From contig JAGBJJ010000049.1 of the NCBI GenBank assembly GCA_017934525.1, positions 30,906 to 94,905 on the forward strand: DNA of 64,000 bases. The letters are read 5' to 3'. The DNA comes from Prevotella sp. (GTDB lineage: Bacteria > Bacteroidota > Bacteroidia > Bacteroidales > Bacteroidaceae). The notes below the pieces were generated by a model. It saw only the letters and a program-made list of their open reading frames with translations, made no database searches and was not told where the DNA came from. Position numbers and translations under genes: made by a program. Of the stretch, positions 26,421 through 35,471 are shown one piece after another (the first letter of the stretch is position 1; every line of letters begins with the position of its first letter).

Positions 26421-27494
26421 ATGAAAAAAATGATGACTTTTCTCCTCACGATGCTGGGGTTGCACTGCACTTCGGCCTGCGGACAGCATACTTACGAAGA
26501 TGCCGATGTCAGCACATTTGCTGTGTTTATCAATACTCCCGACGTGCAAGTGCTCGACGTGCGCACGGCTGAAGAATATGCCGAAGGCCACATTGCCGGC
26601 GCCATGCTTTGCGACGTGAAGCAAGCCGACTTCCCGACGCGCGCAGCACAGCTGCTTGCCCCTGGAAAACCCGTGGCCGTCTACTGCCGCAGCGGTCGTC
26701 GCTCAGTCTCTGCAGCCCAGATGCTGGCAGCAGAAGGGTTTAAAGTAGTCAACCTGAAAGGCGGCATCATGGCATGGCAGGCCGACAGCATGCCTGTCAC
26801 CACCGACAACGACATGGAAGGAAAAGAGGTAGACGTATTCACCACCAAGAGTGGGAAAAACGTCGCATTCCATACGCTCATGCATGCCAGCATCCGCATC
26901 GTCTACGACAATAAGGAGATTGAGATAGATCCCGTAGGTCAGTTAGGCGAGCGCACCACCGACTATTCAGCCATACCCAAGGCCGACTACATCTTTGTCA
27001 CGCACGAGCATTTCGACCACTTCGACCAGCAAGCCATCAAGTTGCTCACGTCCGACACTACTTTGCTCATTACCAACAAACGGTGCGCCGACATCATCGG
27101 CTACGGACACGTCATGGCCAACGGCGACAAGATGGCCCTGGCCGACAACTTCACCGTGGAAGCCGTGCCGGCTTACAACGTCACGGAAGGACGCACACAG
27201 TTTCATCCCAAAGGGCGCGACAACGGCTTCATCATTGACATCGACGGCCTGCGCATTTATATAGCAGGCGACACCGAGGACATCGATGAAATGGCAGAAT
27301 TCGGGCACATCGACATCGCTTTCCTGCCCTGCAACCAACCTTATACCATGACGCCCGACCAGCTCGTCAGAGCCGCACGCATCATCAAGCCAAGCGTGCT
27401 GTTTCCCTATCACTACGGACAGACAGACGTGAGGCAGCTACCTGCTCTGCTTAAAGACGACAACATCGACGTCAGAATCAGACACTACGAATAA
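26421..27494 (+). CDS. Exported rhodanese - metallo-beta-lactamase-fold fusion protein
   Basis: A 357-residue two-domain protein. After an export signal with a possible lipobox ending at C20, a rhodanese domain (about 25-122) carries the active-site loop C89-R-S-G-R-R. A UlaG-like metallo-beta-lactamase domain (about 138-357) follows, with the metal motif H195-E-H-F-D199-H200 and the later IYIAGDTED and LFPYHYGQ. The order is the reverse of MBL-rhodanese persulfide dioxygenases, and the hydrolase part is not of that type. A role in periplasmic sulfur or ester chemistry is only a guess. Confidence 0.85.
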   Translation: MKKMMTFLLTMLGLHCTSACGQHTYEDADVSTFAVFINTPDVQVLDVRTAEEYAEGHIAGAMLCDVKQADFPTRAAQLLAPGKPVAVYCRSGRRSVSAAQMLAAEGFKVVNLKGGIMAWQADSMPVTTDNDMEGKEVDVFTTKSGKNVAFHTLMHASIRIVYDNKEIEIDPVGQLGERTTDYSAIPKADYIFVTHEHFDHFDQQAIKLLTSDTTLLITNKRCADIIGYGHVMANGDKMALADNFTVEAVPAYNVTEGRTQFHPKGRDNGFIIDIDGLRIYIAGDTEDIDEMAEFGHIDIAFLPCNQPYTMTPDQLVRAARIIKPSVLFPYHYGQTDVRQLPALLKDDNIDVRIRHYE

Positions 27495-27506
27495 GACATC
27501 CAGCTC

Positions 27507-28331
27507 ATGAACATCATACAGATAGAGTCGCTATCGCATCCTGCCGTTGAACTGTTTGCCACGCTTACCGAAGCACAACTGCGCAACAAGCTCGACCCGG
27601 CTAAAGGCATATTCATTGCCGAGAGTCCCAAGGTCATTGCTGTTGCCCTTGATGCCGGCTACACGCCCATAGCGCTGCTCTGCGAGCAAAAACACATCAC
27701 GGGCGATGCCAGCAGCATCATCAGCCGATGTGGCGACATCCCCATATACACCGGGCAGCGCGACCTCCTGGCACAACTGACGGGCTATACCCTCACGCGC
27801 GGCGTGCTCTGCGCCATGCAGAGACCACAGCCAAAATCCGTCGACAACGTATGCCGCGAGGCGAGACGCATTGTCGTCATTAAAGGCGTTGTCGACACCA
27901 CCAACATCGGGGCCATCTTCCGTTCTGCCGCAGCATTGGGCATCGATGGCGTGCTGCTGACACGCGACTCTTGCGACCCTCTCAACCGCCGTTCTGTACG
28001 TGTCTCCATGGGTAGCGTTTTTCTTGTTCCATGGGCATGGATTGACTCGCCACTCACCACCCTCCACCAATGGGGCTTCAAGACGGCAGCCATGGCGCTG
28101 ACCGATGCTTCAATACCCATCGACCACCCGCTATTGGCCCAAGAGCAACGCCTGGCCATCATCATGGGAACAGAAGGCGACGGCCTGCCACATACCACGA
28201 TAGCAGAGGCCGACTACGTAGTACGCATCCCGATGTCGCATGGCGTTGATTCGCTCAACGTGGCTGCTGCCGCCGCCGTGGCTTTCTGGCAACTGCGGCG
28301 CCCAACTGCACCCGAGCGTGAGACCAGATGA
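27507..28331 (+). CDS. TrmH/SpoU-family RNA methyltransferase
   Basis: SPOUT-class RNA 2'-O-methyltransferase, 274 residues. An N-terminal substrate-binding part (about 1-100) precedes the knotted domain with motif 1 TTNIGAIFRSAAALGIDGV, motif 2 IIMGTEGDGLP and motif 3 IPMSHGVDSLNVAAAAAVAF. The target (rRNA or tRNA position) cannot be told from sequence. It ends the nth set. Confidence 0.9.
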   Translation: MNIIQIESLSHPAVELFATLTEAQLRNKLDPAKGIFIAESPKVIAVALDAGYTPIALLCEQKHITGDASSIISRCGDIPIYTGQRDLLAQLTGYTLTRGVLCAMQRPQPKSVDNVCREARRIVVIKGVVDTTNIGAIFRSAAALGIDGVLLTRDSCDPLNRRSVRVSMGSVFLVPWAWIDSPLTTLHQWGFKTAAMALTDASIPIDHPLLAQEQRLAIIMGTEGDGLPHTTIAEADYVVRIPMSHGVDSLNVAAAAAVAFWQLRRPTAPERETR

Positions 28332-28436
28332 TAGTCTGCTGAAAATGTTTTTGCCGCAGAAAACTTCAACAAGAGACATAAATTAACATTTCTGAAAGCA
28401 ACTTTTCATGGCAATTCAAAAAAAATGCAAGAAAAA

Positions 28437-28468
28437 TTTGGCGGTATCAAAAAAAGTTCGTACCTTTG
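28437..28468 (+). promoter_or_regulatory. Promoter of the tRNA-Ser / tRNA-Glu cluster
   Basis: TTTG (28437-28440), a 20-bp spacer and TACCTTTG (28461-28468) match the Bacteroidetes consensus. It lies 54 bp upstream of tRNA-Ser. Confidence 0.85.
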
Positions 28469-28522
28469 CATCCGCATTTCAGAGGAAGTGCCATTCGGAG
28501 CCCCATCAAGGGAAAAATCCGG

Positions 28523-28609
28523 GGAAGTTTGGGTGAGTGGCTGAAACCAGCAGTTTGCTAAACTGCCGTACGGGTTCCCGTACCGGGGGTTCGAATCCCC
28601 CAGCTTCCG
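28523..28609 (+). tRNA. tRNA-Ser (anticodon GCT)
   Basis: An 87-nt class II tRNA. The acceptor stem GGAAGTT pairs with AGCTTCC and is followed by discriminator G. The anticodon stem GCAGT/ACTGC encloses loop TTGCTAA with anticodon GCT at 28557-28559. A long variable arm (TACGGGttcCCGTA) confirms serine. The T-arm is GGGGGTTCGAATCCCCC. CCA is not encoded. Confidence 0.96.
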
Positions 28610-28616
28610 CAGAAAT

Positions 28617-28688
28617 GGTCGGTTCATCTAACGGTTAGGATACAAGATTCTCAATCTTGGCATAAGGGTTCGATTCCCTTACCGACTA
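28617..28688 (+). tRNA. tRNA-Glu (anticodon CTC), copy 1
   Basis: A 72-nt tRNA. Acceptor GGTCGGT pairs with ACCGACT through a G1-U72 wobble. Anticodon stem CAAGA/TCTTG encloses TTCTCAA, giving anticodon CTC for codon GAG. T-arm AAGGGTTCGATTCCCTT is intact and CCA is not encoded. It is 7 bp after tRNA-Ser. Confidence 0.94.
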
Positions 28689-28720
28689 CTTTTCTCACTC
28701 TTTTCTACAAGTTATCTGAC

Positions 28721-28792
28721 GGTCGGTTCATCTAACGGTTAGGATACAAGATTCTCAATCTTGGCATAAGGGTTCGATTCCCTTACCGACTA
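28721..28792 (+). tRNA. tRNA-Glu (anticodon CTC), copy 2
   Basis: Identical over all 72 nt to the copy at 28617-28688; only the 32-bp spacer separates them. It indicates a recent duplication or gene conversion and extra supply for GAG codons. Confidence 0.94.
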
Positions 28793-28809
28793 CTTAAGAA
28801 AACCTCAAG

Positions 28810-28837
28810 AAGCCCACTCTTAGCGAGGGGCTTTTTT
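28810..28837 (+). terminator. Rho-independent terminator of the tRNA cluster
   Basis: Stem AAGCCC (28810-28815) with GGGCTT (28828-28833), extended by CTC/GAG inside the loop, is followed by a run of T to 28837. Confidence 0.85.
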
Positions 28838-28865
28838 CGTATATACTCAAAAAAAACATCTGAAC

Positions 28866-29570
28866 ATGGAGGAAGATCAATTCTCAAGAACCCGCATGTT
28901 GTTCGGCAGCGAAGCAGTAAGCGCGCTGAGCAAGAGCCGCGTTGCCGTCTTCGGCGTGGGCGGCGTGGGCGGCTATGCCGTGGAAGTATTGGCAAGAAGC
29001 GGTGTGGGATGTATTCACCTGATTGACAACGACATCGTGAACATCACCAACCTCAACCGCCAGATTGTGGCACTCCACTCCACCATCGGGCAATATAAGG
29101 TCGACGTGGCCAAGCATCGCATACACGACATCAACCCCTGCTGCGACGTTGTTACCCACAAAATGTTCTATCTGCCCGAAAATGCCGATGAGATAGACCT
29201 CGGTTCCTTTGATTATGTCGTAGACTGCATCGATACCGTTTCCGCTAAACTTGAACTTATCCGCCGATGCCACGAATTAGGCGTGAAACTGATTTCGTCG
29301 ATGGGGGCTGCCAACAAGTTCGATGCCACCGCATTTCGCGTGGCCGATATAGAAAAGACCTCCGTCGACCCGCTGGCTAAGGTGATCAGAAAGAAACTGC
29401 GCAAAGAGGGCATAAAAGGCGTGAAGGTAGTATTCAGCGAAGAAGAGCCGCAGAAGTCAGGCGACCGCAAGGCACCTGCCTCTAATGCCTTCGTGCCGGC
29501 CGCCGCCGGACTGATTATAGGTGGAGAGGTGGTGAAAGATATCATCAGGTGTACAAGCACCGTTTTTTAA
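28866..29570 (+). CDS. tcdA: tRNA threonylcarbamoyladenosine dehydratase (TcdA/CsdL family)
   Basis: E1-like (ThiF/MoeB/HesA) ATP-using enzyme that converts t6A37 of tRNA into its cyclic form. It is 234 residues. The nucleotide-binding glycine loop reads FGVGGVGGYAVE. The residues DNDIVNITNLNRQ bind the adenylate, and SNAFVPAAAGLIIGGEVVKD closes the family signature. It lies downstream of the tRNA cluster and 28 bp before yraN. Confidence 0.93.
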   Translation: MEEDQFSRTRMLFGSEAVSALSKSRVAVFGVGGVGGYAVEVLARSGVGCIHLIDNDIVNITNLNRQIVALHSTIGQYKVDVAKHRIHDINPCCDVVTHKMFYLPENADEIDLGSFDYVVDCIDTVSAKLELIRRCHELGVKLISSMGAANKFDATAFRVADIEKTSVDPLAKVIRKKLRKEGIKGVKVVFSEEEPQKSGDRKAPASNAFVPAAAGLIIGGEVVKDIIRCTSTVF

Positions 29571-29598
29571 ATAACAGAATACAACCAATCAGAACACC

Positions 29599-29958
29599 AT
29601 GGCACAACACAACGAAACAGGGAAATGGGGCGAAGGCATGGCTGCGGCCTACCTGCAGGAGAAAGGCTATGTCATCTTAGAGCACGACTGGCGGTCAGGC
29701 CACCGCGACATTGACCTCGTGGCGCGCAAAGACGACCTGACCGTGTTCGTCGAAGTTAAGACGCGAGCTGACGAACGGCTTGTCGAGGCAGTCAAAGCCG
29801 TCGACTACCAGAAACGGCAGAACTTACGCAAAGCCATCAACAGCTACGTAAAGATGCACGAAGTAGACACAGACATCCGGTTCGACGTCATTGCCGTTAT
29901 CGGCACTCCGGGCTCCATGCCCAGAATAGAGCATTTAGAAGACGTGTGGATATTCTGA
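29599..29958 (+). CDS. UPF0102 (YraN) endonuclease-like protein
   Basis: A 119-residue protein with a restriction-endonuclease-like fold. The motif GHRDIDLVARKDDLTVFVEVKTR carries the D...ExK residues of the fold, preceded by GEGMAAAYLQEKGY. The cellular role is unknown; a nuclease acting in DNA recombination or uptake has been suggested for the family from fold alone. Confidence 0.9.
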   Translation: MAQHNETGKWGEGMAAAYLQEKGYVILEHDWRSGHRDIDLVARKDDLTVFVEVKTRADERLVEAVKAVDYQKRQNLRKAINSYVKMHEVDTDIRFDVIAVIGTPGSMPRIEHLEDVWIF

Positions 29959-29980
29959 TTCACCCGCCGTCTTCATACTC

Positions 29981-31369
29981 CTACTCCCCATAGTCATAGC
30001 AACCCTTGCCTTTGGCCGTGCTCAACGAGTCAAGATGGAAGTCGTACTTCAAATTGTCCTCGTCGATGAGCACAAAGTGTTGCTTACCTTGAACCGAATC
30101 GTCAGGCGTCTCCCAATGGATGTTTACAAAGCGCAGGGAGTCGTTTTCCACGGCAGGAGTGCGAAGCAGACAGTTTTCAAAGTAATAGCGGAAGGCTGCC
30201 AGCGAGTCGTCTGGGTTAGTCTCTCCCATCACCACATCGTCGGCGTAGCCGGTGACGATGGTACTCGTCACCGCAAGTGTGTCGAGCGGATAAGAGTAGC
30301 CGCCATAGTAGTTGGCAAAACGCAGTGCGGCACCTCGGTCGGCAGAGAAAGGGTAAAACTGAGCCAACGTGCAGTGGTCTATGAATACGGCCCCGCCATA
30401 GACAGCAATGCAGTCGCCCAGGACATTGGTAAACTGACACCGCTGCAGACCGATATAACTATTGAAAGCCAGCAGGCCCGGCCCTTTGCAATTATGAATG
30501 ACCGACCGCTCCATATAGAGGCGCTGCATCTCAGGCCCATAGAAGGCGGCCGAGTCGCACACAAGACCTTGCTCCGCGTTACGTATCTCAGTATCAACCA
30601 AGCGATTGCCGTATGACGAAGAATGAATGGTCACACCCCGCCACTGTCCGCTGACCCGGTCGTACGGCAAATAGTCGAACATGCGGTCGAGCCGGTCGCC
30701 GCGCAGCAAGACGCCATCGGTATTCAGCGTGCCATACACATCGATGCCCGCCTGGTCGTGAAAATAGAGCGTAGTGCCCTGTATGGTAAGCGTGGCTGCA
30801 CTGTCTACACGCAAGCCACCATAGATGACAATGGGCTTCTGACTCTGTATGACGGAGTCGGCTGACACAACCACATCGTGCAGCAGCACTGCATCCCACG
30901 ACCACCCCTGCAGACAGACTTTCTGCTCCACCCCGCTCTCCAGACGGAAAATCAGGTCGTCTTCTATCATCTGCGGCGTGAGCTGCTGGTTGGTTGGTGC
31001 TGTCAGTTCCACAAACACACGTATGCTGTCGTTTTTCCTCACTTCAAGATCTGTGACGATGCTGCCCAGGGCATTGTCGAGATAGCTGCCGTCCACATTG
31101 ACGCGGAATCCCGTCTGGTTGCCATTTCTCAGTCTGACGCTCTGAAGCCTTATCCCGTCGCGTGAATGATTATATACCCAGAAGTCGTAAGTACGCGAGC
31201 CGACGGTTGAGAATATCGTGTCCATCTTCACCGAGTCGGCAGAAAACGAGAGCAGGGCCGTGCTGCTTGTTGTAAACGAGTCGTTGTCGGAACAAGCCGT
31301 GAAAAGTGTGACCTGCATGAACGCAGCCACACAGAGATATGCCAAATATAAAAAAGTCCGTTTCATCAT
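29981..31369 (-). CDS. Beta-helix surface or periplasmic lipoprotein
   Basis: A 462-residue lipoprotein with signal peptide and lipobox LFTAC (C26). The region about 35-150 is beta-rich and resembles an immunoglobulin-type domain (FWVYNHSRDGIRLQSVRLRN). From about 165 to 420 the short repeating strands (ILTIQGTTLYFH-like, VIHNCKGPGLLAFNSYIG) look like a right-handed parallel beta-helix, a fold common in pectate lyases and surface proteins. No catalytic residues were recognised. Two adjacent ATGs (31369, 31366) can start it. The start lies inside a perfect 15-bp inverted repeat. Confidence 0.75.
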   Translation of the reverse strand: MMKRTFLYLAYLCVAAFMQVTLFTACSDNDSFTTSSTALLSFSADSVKMDTIFSTVGSRTYDFWVYNHSRDGIRLQSVRLRNGNQTGFRVNVDGSYLDNALGSIVTDLEVRKNDSIRVFVELTAPTNQQLTPQMIEDDLIFRLESGVEQKVCLQGWSWDAVLLHDVVVSADSVIQSQKPIVIYGGLRVDSAATLTIQGTTLYFHDQAGIDVYGTLNTDGVLLRGDRLDRMFDYLPYDRVSGQWRGVTIHSSSYGNRLVDTEIRNAEQGLVCDSAAFYGPEMQRLYMERSVIHNCKGPGLLAFNSYIGLQRCQFTNVLGDCIAVYGGAVFIDHCTLAQFYPFSADRGAALRFANYYGGYSYPLDTLAVTSTIVTGYADDVVMGETNPDDSLAAFRYYFENCLLRTPAVENDSLRFVNIHWETPDDSVQGKQHFVLIDEDNLKYDFHLDSLSTAKGKGCYDYGE

Positions 31370-31393
31370 ACATAGAGAGAAACGGACTTTTTT
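31350..31393 (-). terminator. 15-bp perfect inverted repeat over a start codon; probable terminator of rubrerythrin
   Basis: Arms 31350-31364 and 31379-31393 are perfectly complementary around a 14-nt loop. In the minus-strand RNA the hairpin is followed by six U, as in an intrinsic terminator, and lies 30 bp after the rubrerythrin stop. The 3' arm is the first codons of the beta-helix lipoprotein gene, so the same structure could hide its start codon. Confidence 0.65.
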
Positions 31394-31423
31394 GTTTTTT
31401 ATTGTACTCTGTGCAAAGTAATT

Positions 31424-31981
31424 CTACTCACCGAAGTAACGCTTCAGCAGACCGGCGAAACCAGCGCCATGGCGGGCCTCGTCCTTAGCCATCTCATGCA
31501 CGGTGTCGTGAATGGCGTCGAAACCGGCTGCCTTGGCGTTCTTGGCAATGCGGAACTTGTCTTCGCAGGCACCAGCTTCGGCGGCAGCACGCTTCTCAAG
31601 GTTGGTCTTCGTGTCCCACACGCACTCGCCCAGCAGTTCGGCAAAGCGACTGGCATGGTCGGCCTCCTCAAAGGCATAGCGCTTGAAAGCCTCGGCAATC
31701 TCTGGATAGCCCTCGCGGTCGGCCTGGCGGGCCATGGCCAGATACATACCCACCTCGCCGCACTCAGCGTTGAAGTGATTGCGCAGATCTTCTATCATCT
31801 CCTCACTGACGCCCTCAGGCTTGCCGTCGCCAATCTTGTGAACAGTGGCATAGGTCATCTCCTGGTCGTCTTTCAGCTCACTGAACTTCGAGGCCGGAGC
31901 CTTGCAGATGGGGCATTTCTCTGGAGCTGCTTCGCCTTCGTAGATATAACCACAAACGGCGCAAATAAACCTTTTCTTCAT
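31424..31981 (-). CDS. Reverse rubrerythrin
   Basis: Non-heme di-iron peroxide-scavenging protein, 185 residues. The rubredoxin-like centre is N-terminal (C7-x2-C10 and C23-x2-C26) and the four-helix di-iron domain follows (ligands in [21 protein letters not shown] and KDEARHG). This order is the opposite of classical rubrerythrin and defines the reverse type known from clostridia, where it reduces hydrogen peroxide. The start at 31981 ([10 protein letters not shown]) is chosen; the in-frame start at 32026 overlaps the promoter. The free rubredoxin at 51.8 kb could be its electron donor. Confidence 0.92.
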   Translation of the reverse strand: MKKRFICAVCGYIYEGEAAPEKCPICKAPASKFSELKDDQEMTYATVHKIGDGKPEGVSEEMIEDLRNHFNAECGEVGMYLAMARQADREGYPEIAEAFKRYAFEEADHASRFAELLGECVWDTKTNLEKRAAAEAGACEDKFRIAKNAKAAGFDAIHDTVHEMAKDEARHGAGFAGLLKRYFGE

Positions 31982-32023
31982 AAATTTGTTCTTAAAGTAT
32001 TTGTAAAAAAATAAAATGCTTTG

Positions 32024-32055
32024 CAAAGATAATAAGATTCTCCAAATTGTGCAAG
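32024..32055 (-). promoter_or_regulatory. Promoter of the reverse rubrerythrin gene
   Basis: Minus-strand CTTG (32055-32052), a 20-bp spacer and TATCTTTG (32031-32024). It is divergent to a TAACTTTG box at 32074-32081 for the next gene on the plus strand. Confidence 0.7.
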
Positions 32056-32073
32056 TTTTAAAGAAAAAAGTTG

Positions 32074-32081
32074 TAACTTTG
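32074..32081 (+). promoter_or_regulatory. -7 box of the secreted beta-helix gene
   Basis: TAACTTTG followed by CAGCC, 41 bp before the ATG at 32123. No good -33 match. Confidence 0.6.
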
Positions 32082-32122
32082 CAGCCGTTTTTAGAAACAT
32101 TATAAATAATATTTTTAACAAA

Positions 32123-33511
32123 ATGAGAACATCAAGAAATGTCATCATGGCCGCCATGATAATGACGGCTGTTAACGCCAGCGCTTTCAAGACCGCAGGC
32201 GACGGCACCACCTACTCTTTGCAGAAGCTTTCTGAAATCGAAGAAGCCAACATCTACAGGTATGTCGACGAAGATGATGGCGAAGTGATTTACCAGATTT
32301 ATGAAACTGACACCATCGCCGCCGGCGACCGCTTCGTGATGGAAGACGGCGTCACCGTGCAGTTCGACGACGATGTTGCACTGGTCATCGAGGGCGAGGC
32401 CGACTTCCGCCTGGCCAAAGGTTCCACGTTCAACTCTGCCTTCGAGGATGCCGACTATGTGCGCCCCGTGGGCATCTATGTGAACAGCACGCAAGACGAG
32501 GTGGCGTTTGAAAACTGCCTGTTCTACTACGTCGGCCTCAGGGCTGCAGCCGTCAAGAGTGTCAGTCTGAAGCATTGCGCCTTCTATAATAATAATGGTG
32601 CCATCGGCCAGGCTGCCCTGATTATGAACAGCGGGGAGGCCCAGTTCACCGTCGACGACTGCACCTTCGAAGCCAACGCCAAGGCTGCCATTGCCAGTGC
32701 CGCCAACTACTTCACGCCTGTGAGCATCACTAACTGCACCTTCCGTCACAACGGACAGAACAACGGCAACACGCCGCAGCTGAACCTCACCGTGGCCAGC
32801 CTGGTGACCATCAGCGACTGCACCATCGAGGGCGACCCCACGAAGACGAAAGTGGGCGGCATCGGCATCTCCAACTTCTACGGCAAGGGCAACACCCACA
32901 TCGTCATCAAAAACTGCGACATCCGTGAGAACCGCTACGGCATCGGCCTGACCGGCACGTCAGACATACGCATTGAGAATAATACGCTCGTGAACAACTG
33001 CCACGAGACGAACCCCATGAACGGCGGCTCGGGCATCAGCCTCTACGACGTCTCCAGTCGCACAACGACGGCCGTCATCGCCGGCAACCACATCGAGGGC
33101 TCGCTGTGGGGCGTCACCGTCATCGGCTGCAAAGACGTCAACCTCGGGCAGCCCTCGGCCACCGACATACAGAGCCCCGGCGGCAACACGTTCAAGGACA
33201 ACGGCAACGGCGGCGAGCTCTACGACCTCTACAACAACTCCGACCTGACCATCTACGCCCAGAACAACACATGGAACGTCAGCGAGCAGACAGAGGAGCA
33301 GATTGAGAGCGTCATCTTCCACAAGAACGACGACCAGAAGCTGGGCGAGGTCATCTTCATGCCTGCCGCCAACACCGCTCAAGGCATTGCCGATACATGG
33401 ACGGAATCAACGACTAATGAGCGTGCCTACACGCTTGACGGCCGACAGACGCGCAACACGACGTCGCACCGCTCTCTCATCATCAAGAATGGCAAGAAAG
33501 CGATTCGCTGA
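32123..33511 (+). CDS. Secreted right-handed beta-helix protein
   Basis: A 462-residue secreted protein. A signal peptide (about 1-22) is followed by an N-terminal cap and many short repeats of the parallel beta-helix type with alternating N-x-T/V-I-x-x-C ([53 protein letters not shown]). The last about 35 residues ([10 protein letters not shown]...[11 protein letters not shown]) resemble the C-terminal sorting tails of Bacteroidetes secreted proteins. No polysaccharide-lyase catalytic residues could be identified, so a binding or lyase role is open. Confidence 0.75.
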   Translation: MRTSRNVIMAAMIMTAVNASAFKTAGDGTTYSLQKLSEIEEANIYRYVDEDDGEVIYQIYETDTIAAGDRFVMEDGVTVQFDDDVALVIEGEADFRLAKGSTFNSAFEDADYVRPVGIYVNSTQDEVAFENCLFYYVGLRAAAVKSVSLKHCAFYNNNGAIGQAALIMNSGEAQFTVDDCTFEANAKAAIASAANYFTPVSITNCTFRHNGQNNGNTPQLNLTVASLVTISDCTIEGDPTKTKVGGIGISNFYGKGNTHIVIKNCDIRENRYGIGLTGTSDIRIENNTLVNNCHETNPMNGGSGISLYDVSSRTTTAVIAGNHIEGSLWGVTVIGCKDVNLGQPSATDIQSPGGNTFKDNGNGGELYDLYNNSDLTIYAQNNTWNVSEQTEEQIESVIFHKNDDQKLGEVIFMPAANTAQGIADTWTESTTNERAYTLDGRQTRNTTSHRSLIIKNGKKAIR

Positions 33512-34088
33512 ATACCTGCTCAGCAGTAGCATGCTGCTCGCAGGATGCCAGTCGCAGGGCCTCGCGCCTTGCGACTTGCTTTTCCACGTGGCCGCTACGT
33601 CCAACCAGATTACCGACGTGACGCCCGGCATGATTGACCATGTGGCCATCTGCCTGGGGCCCGACTCCGTCGTCGAGGCCATCGGCCGCGGCGTGGTCAC
33701 CACCCCACTCGACTCTGTGCTGCAGCGCGAAGCCGGCTACTACATCCACGCTTGCGTTCGCGGCGTTGACCGTAGGCAGTCGCTGGCCAACGCCCGGGCC
33801 TACCTGGGCCGTGCTTACGACTATCTCTATCTGCCCGACAACGACGATATCTACTGTTCAGAACTGGTGCAGCTTGCTTTTGTCGACCGCCGGGGCCGGC
33901 CGCTGTTCAGCCCCATCCCCATGTCGTTTCACGACGCCACGGGCCGCATCACCGACTATTGGACGCAGTTTTATGCCCGCCGCGGACTCCACGTGCCTGA
34001 AGGCCAACCCGGCACAAACCCCGGCGAACTATCGCAGCGCAAGCAGGTGAAACTGAAGAAGAAGGTGGGAAGCGCAAAAAAGTTTTAA
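33489..34088 (+). CDS. Lipoprotein of the permuted papain-like (YiiX/NlpC-P60-related) family
   Basis: A 199-residue lipoprotein with lipobox LLAGC (C20). The fold's catalytic set appears in permuted order: H51 (DHVAICLG), E63 (VVEAIGRG) and C123 ([11 protein letters not shown]). Relatives are amidases or peptidases acting on cell wall or lipids; the substrate is unknown. It starts inside the last 23 bp of the beta-helix gene in another frame. An in-frame extension to 33303 lies entirely inside that gene and is rejected. Confidence 0.85.
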   Translation: MARKRFAEYLLSSSMLLAGCQSQGLAPCDLLFHVAATSNQITDVTPGMIDHVAICLGPDSVVEAIGRGVVTTPLDSVLQREAGYYIHACVRGVDRRQSLANARAYLGRAYDYLYLPDNDDIYCSELVQLAFVDRRGRPLFSPIPMSFHDATGRITDYWTQFYARRGLHVPEGQPGTNPGELSQRKQVKLKKKVGSAKKF

Positions 34089-34127
34089 ATAATAAGCATA
34101 CAAGGAATGAATCAGGAGAATTATTTA

Positions 34128-34135
34128 TAACTTTG
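34128..34135 (+). promoter_or_regulatory. -7 box of pgk
   Basis: TAACTTTG followed by CATGC, 63 bp upstream of the pgk ATG. Confidence 0.6.
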
Positions 34136-34198
34136 CATGCGCCAAGACGTAACAAGCAAGAAAATCATAGTATTCAAAACAAAAAAGGTAATAAGATT

Positions 34199-35449
34199 AT
34201 GACAATCAATGAAATGAACTTTGCCGGTAAGAAGGCAATCGTGCGCGTTGACTTCAACGTGCCCCTCGATGAGAATGGTAAAATAACCGACGACACCCGC
34301 ATCCGCGGTGCCCTGCCCACGCTGAAGAAGATTCTGGCTGACGGCGGTGCCGTCATCATCATGAGCCACATGGGCAAACCCAAGGGCAAGGTCAACCCCA
34401 AGATGTCGCTCGGCCAGATTCGCGAGGCCGTCGAGAAGGCTTTGGGCGTTCCCGTGGCATTTGCTCCCGACTGCGCCAAAGCCAAAGAGCAGGCCGAGGC
34501 CCTGAAGATGGGCGAGGCCCTGCTGCTCGAGAACCTGCGCTTCTATCCTGAGGAAGAAGGCAAGCCCGTAGGCATCGACAAGGAAGACCCTGCCTACGAC
34601 GACGCCAAGAAAGAGATGAAGAGCCGCCAAAAGGACTTTGCCAAGACGCTGGCCTCGTATGCCGACGTCTACGTGATGGATGCCTTCGGCACGGCTCACC
34701 GCAAACACGCCTCTACGGCCGTCATCGCCGACTACTTCGACCAGGACCACAAAATGCTGGGCCTGCTCATGGAGAAAGAAGTGACGGCCGTCGACAACAT
34801 ACTCAAGGACATCAAGCGCCCCTTCACAGCCATCATGGGCGGTTCGAAGGTGTCTACCAAAATTGGCATCATCGAGAACCTGCTGGGCAAGGTGGACAAC
34901 CTCATTCTCTGCGGCGGCATGACCTTCACCTTCGCCAAGGCTCAGGGAGGCGAGATTGGCAGTTCTATCGTGGAGCTTGACAAACTCGACGTGGCTCTCG
35001 ACGTGATGAAGAAAGCCAAGGAAAACGGCGTCAACCTCGTGTTGGGCACCGACTGCATCGCAGCCGACAAGTTTGCCAACGATGCCAACACCCAGGTGTG
35101 CCCCTCCAATGCCATCCCCGAGGGCTGGCAGGGACTCGACGCTGGTCCTGAGACGCGCAAAGCCTTCGCCAAGGCCATCGAGAATGCCAAGACCATACTG
35201 TGGAACGGTCCTGCAGGCGTGTTTGAGTTCGACAACTTCATCGGTGGTTCGAAAGCCATTGCCGATGCCATTGCGAAAGCCACGGCCGACGGGGCCTTCT
35301 CGCTCATCGGCGGCGGCGACTCGGTGGCCTGCATCAACAAGTTTGGCATGGCCGACAAGGTGAGCTACATCTCCACTGGCGGCGGCGCCTTGCTTGAGGC
35401 CATCGAAGGTAAAGTGTTGCCTGGCGTGGCTGCCATTAAGGGCGAGTAA
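34199..35449 (+). CDS. pgk: Phosphoglycerate kinase
   Basis: Glycolytic enzyme that moves the acyl phosphate of 1,3-bisphosphoglycerate to ADP. It is 416 residues. The substrate-binding [13 protein letters not shown], the hinge [16 protein letters not shown] and the nucleotide-binding [13 protein letters not shown] and [14 protein letters not shown] are intact. The start MTINEMNF at 34199 is chosen over an in-frame ATG at 34133 that overlaps the -7 box. Confidence 0.97.
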   Translation: MTINEMNFAGKKAIVRVDFNVPLDENGKITDDTRIRGALPTLKKILADGGAVIIMSHMGKPKGKVNPKMSLGQIREAVEKALGVPVAFAPDCAKAKEQAEALKMGEALLLENLRFYPEEEGKPVGIDKEDPAYDDAKKEMKSRQKDFAKTLASYADVYVMDAFGTAHRKHASTAVIADYFDQDHKMLGLLMEKEVTAVDNILKDIKRPFTAIMGGSKVSTKIGIIENLLGKVDNLILCGGMTFTFAKAQGGEIGSSIVELDKLDVALDVMKKAKENGVNLVLGTDCIAADKFANDANTQVCPSNAIPEGWQGLDAGPETRKAFAKAIENAKTILWNGPAGVFEFDNFIGGSKAIADAIAKATADGAFSLIGGGDSVACINKFGMADKVSYISTGGGALLEAIEGKVLPGVAAIKGE

Positions 35450-35471
35450 CCATTAACACAATGGGCATATC

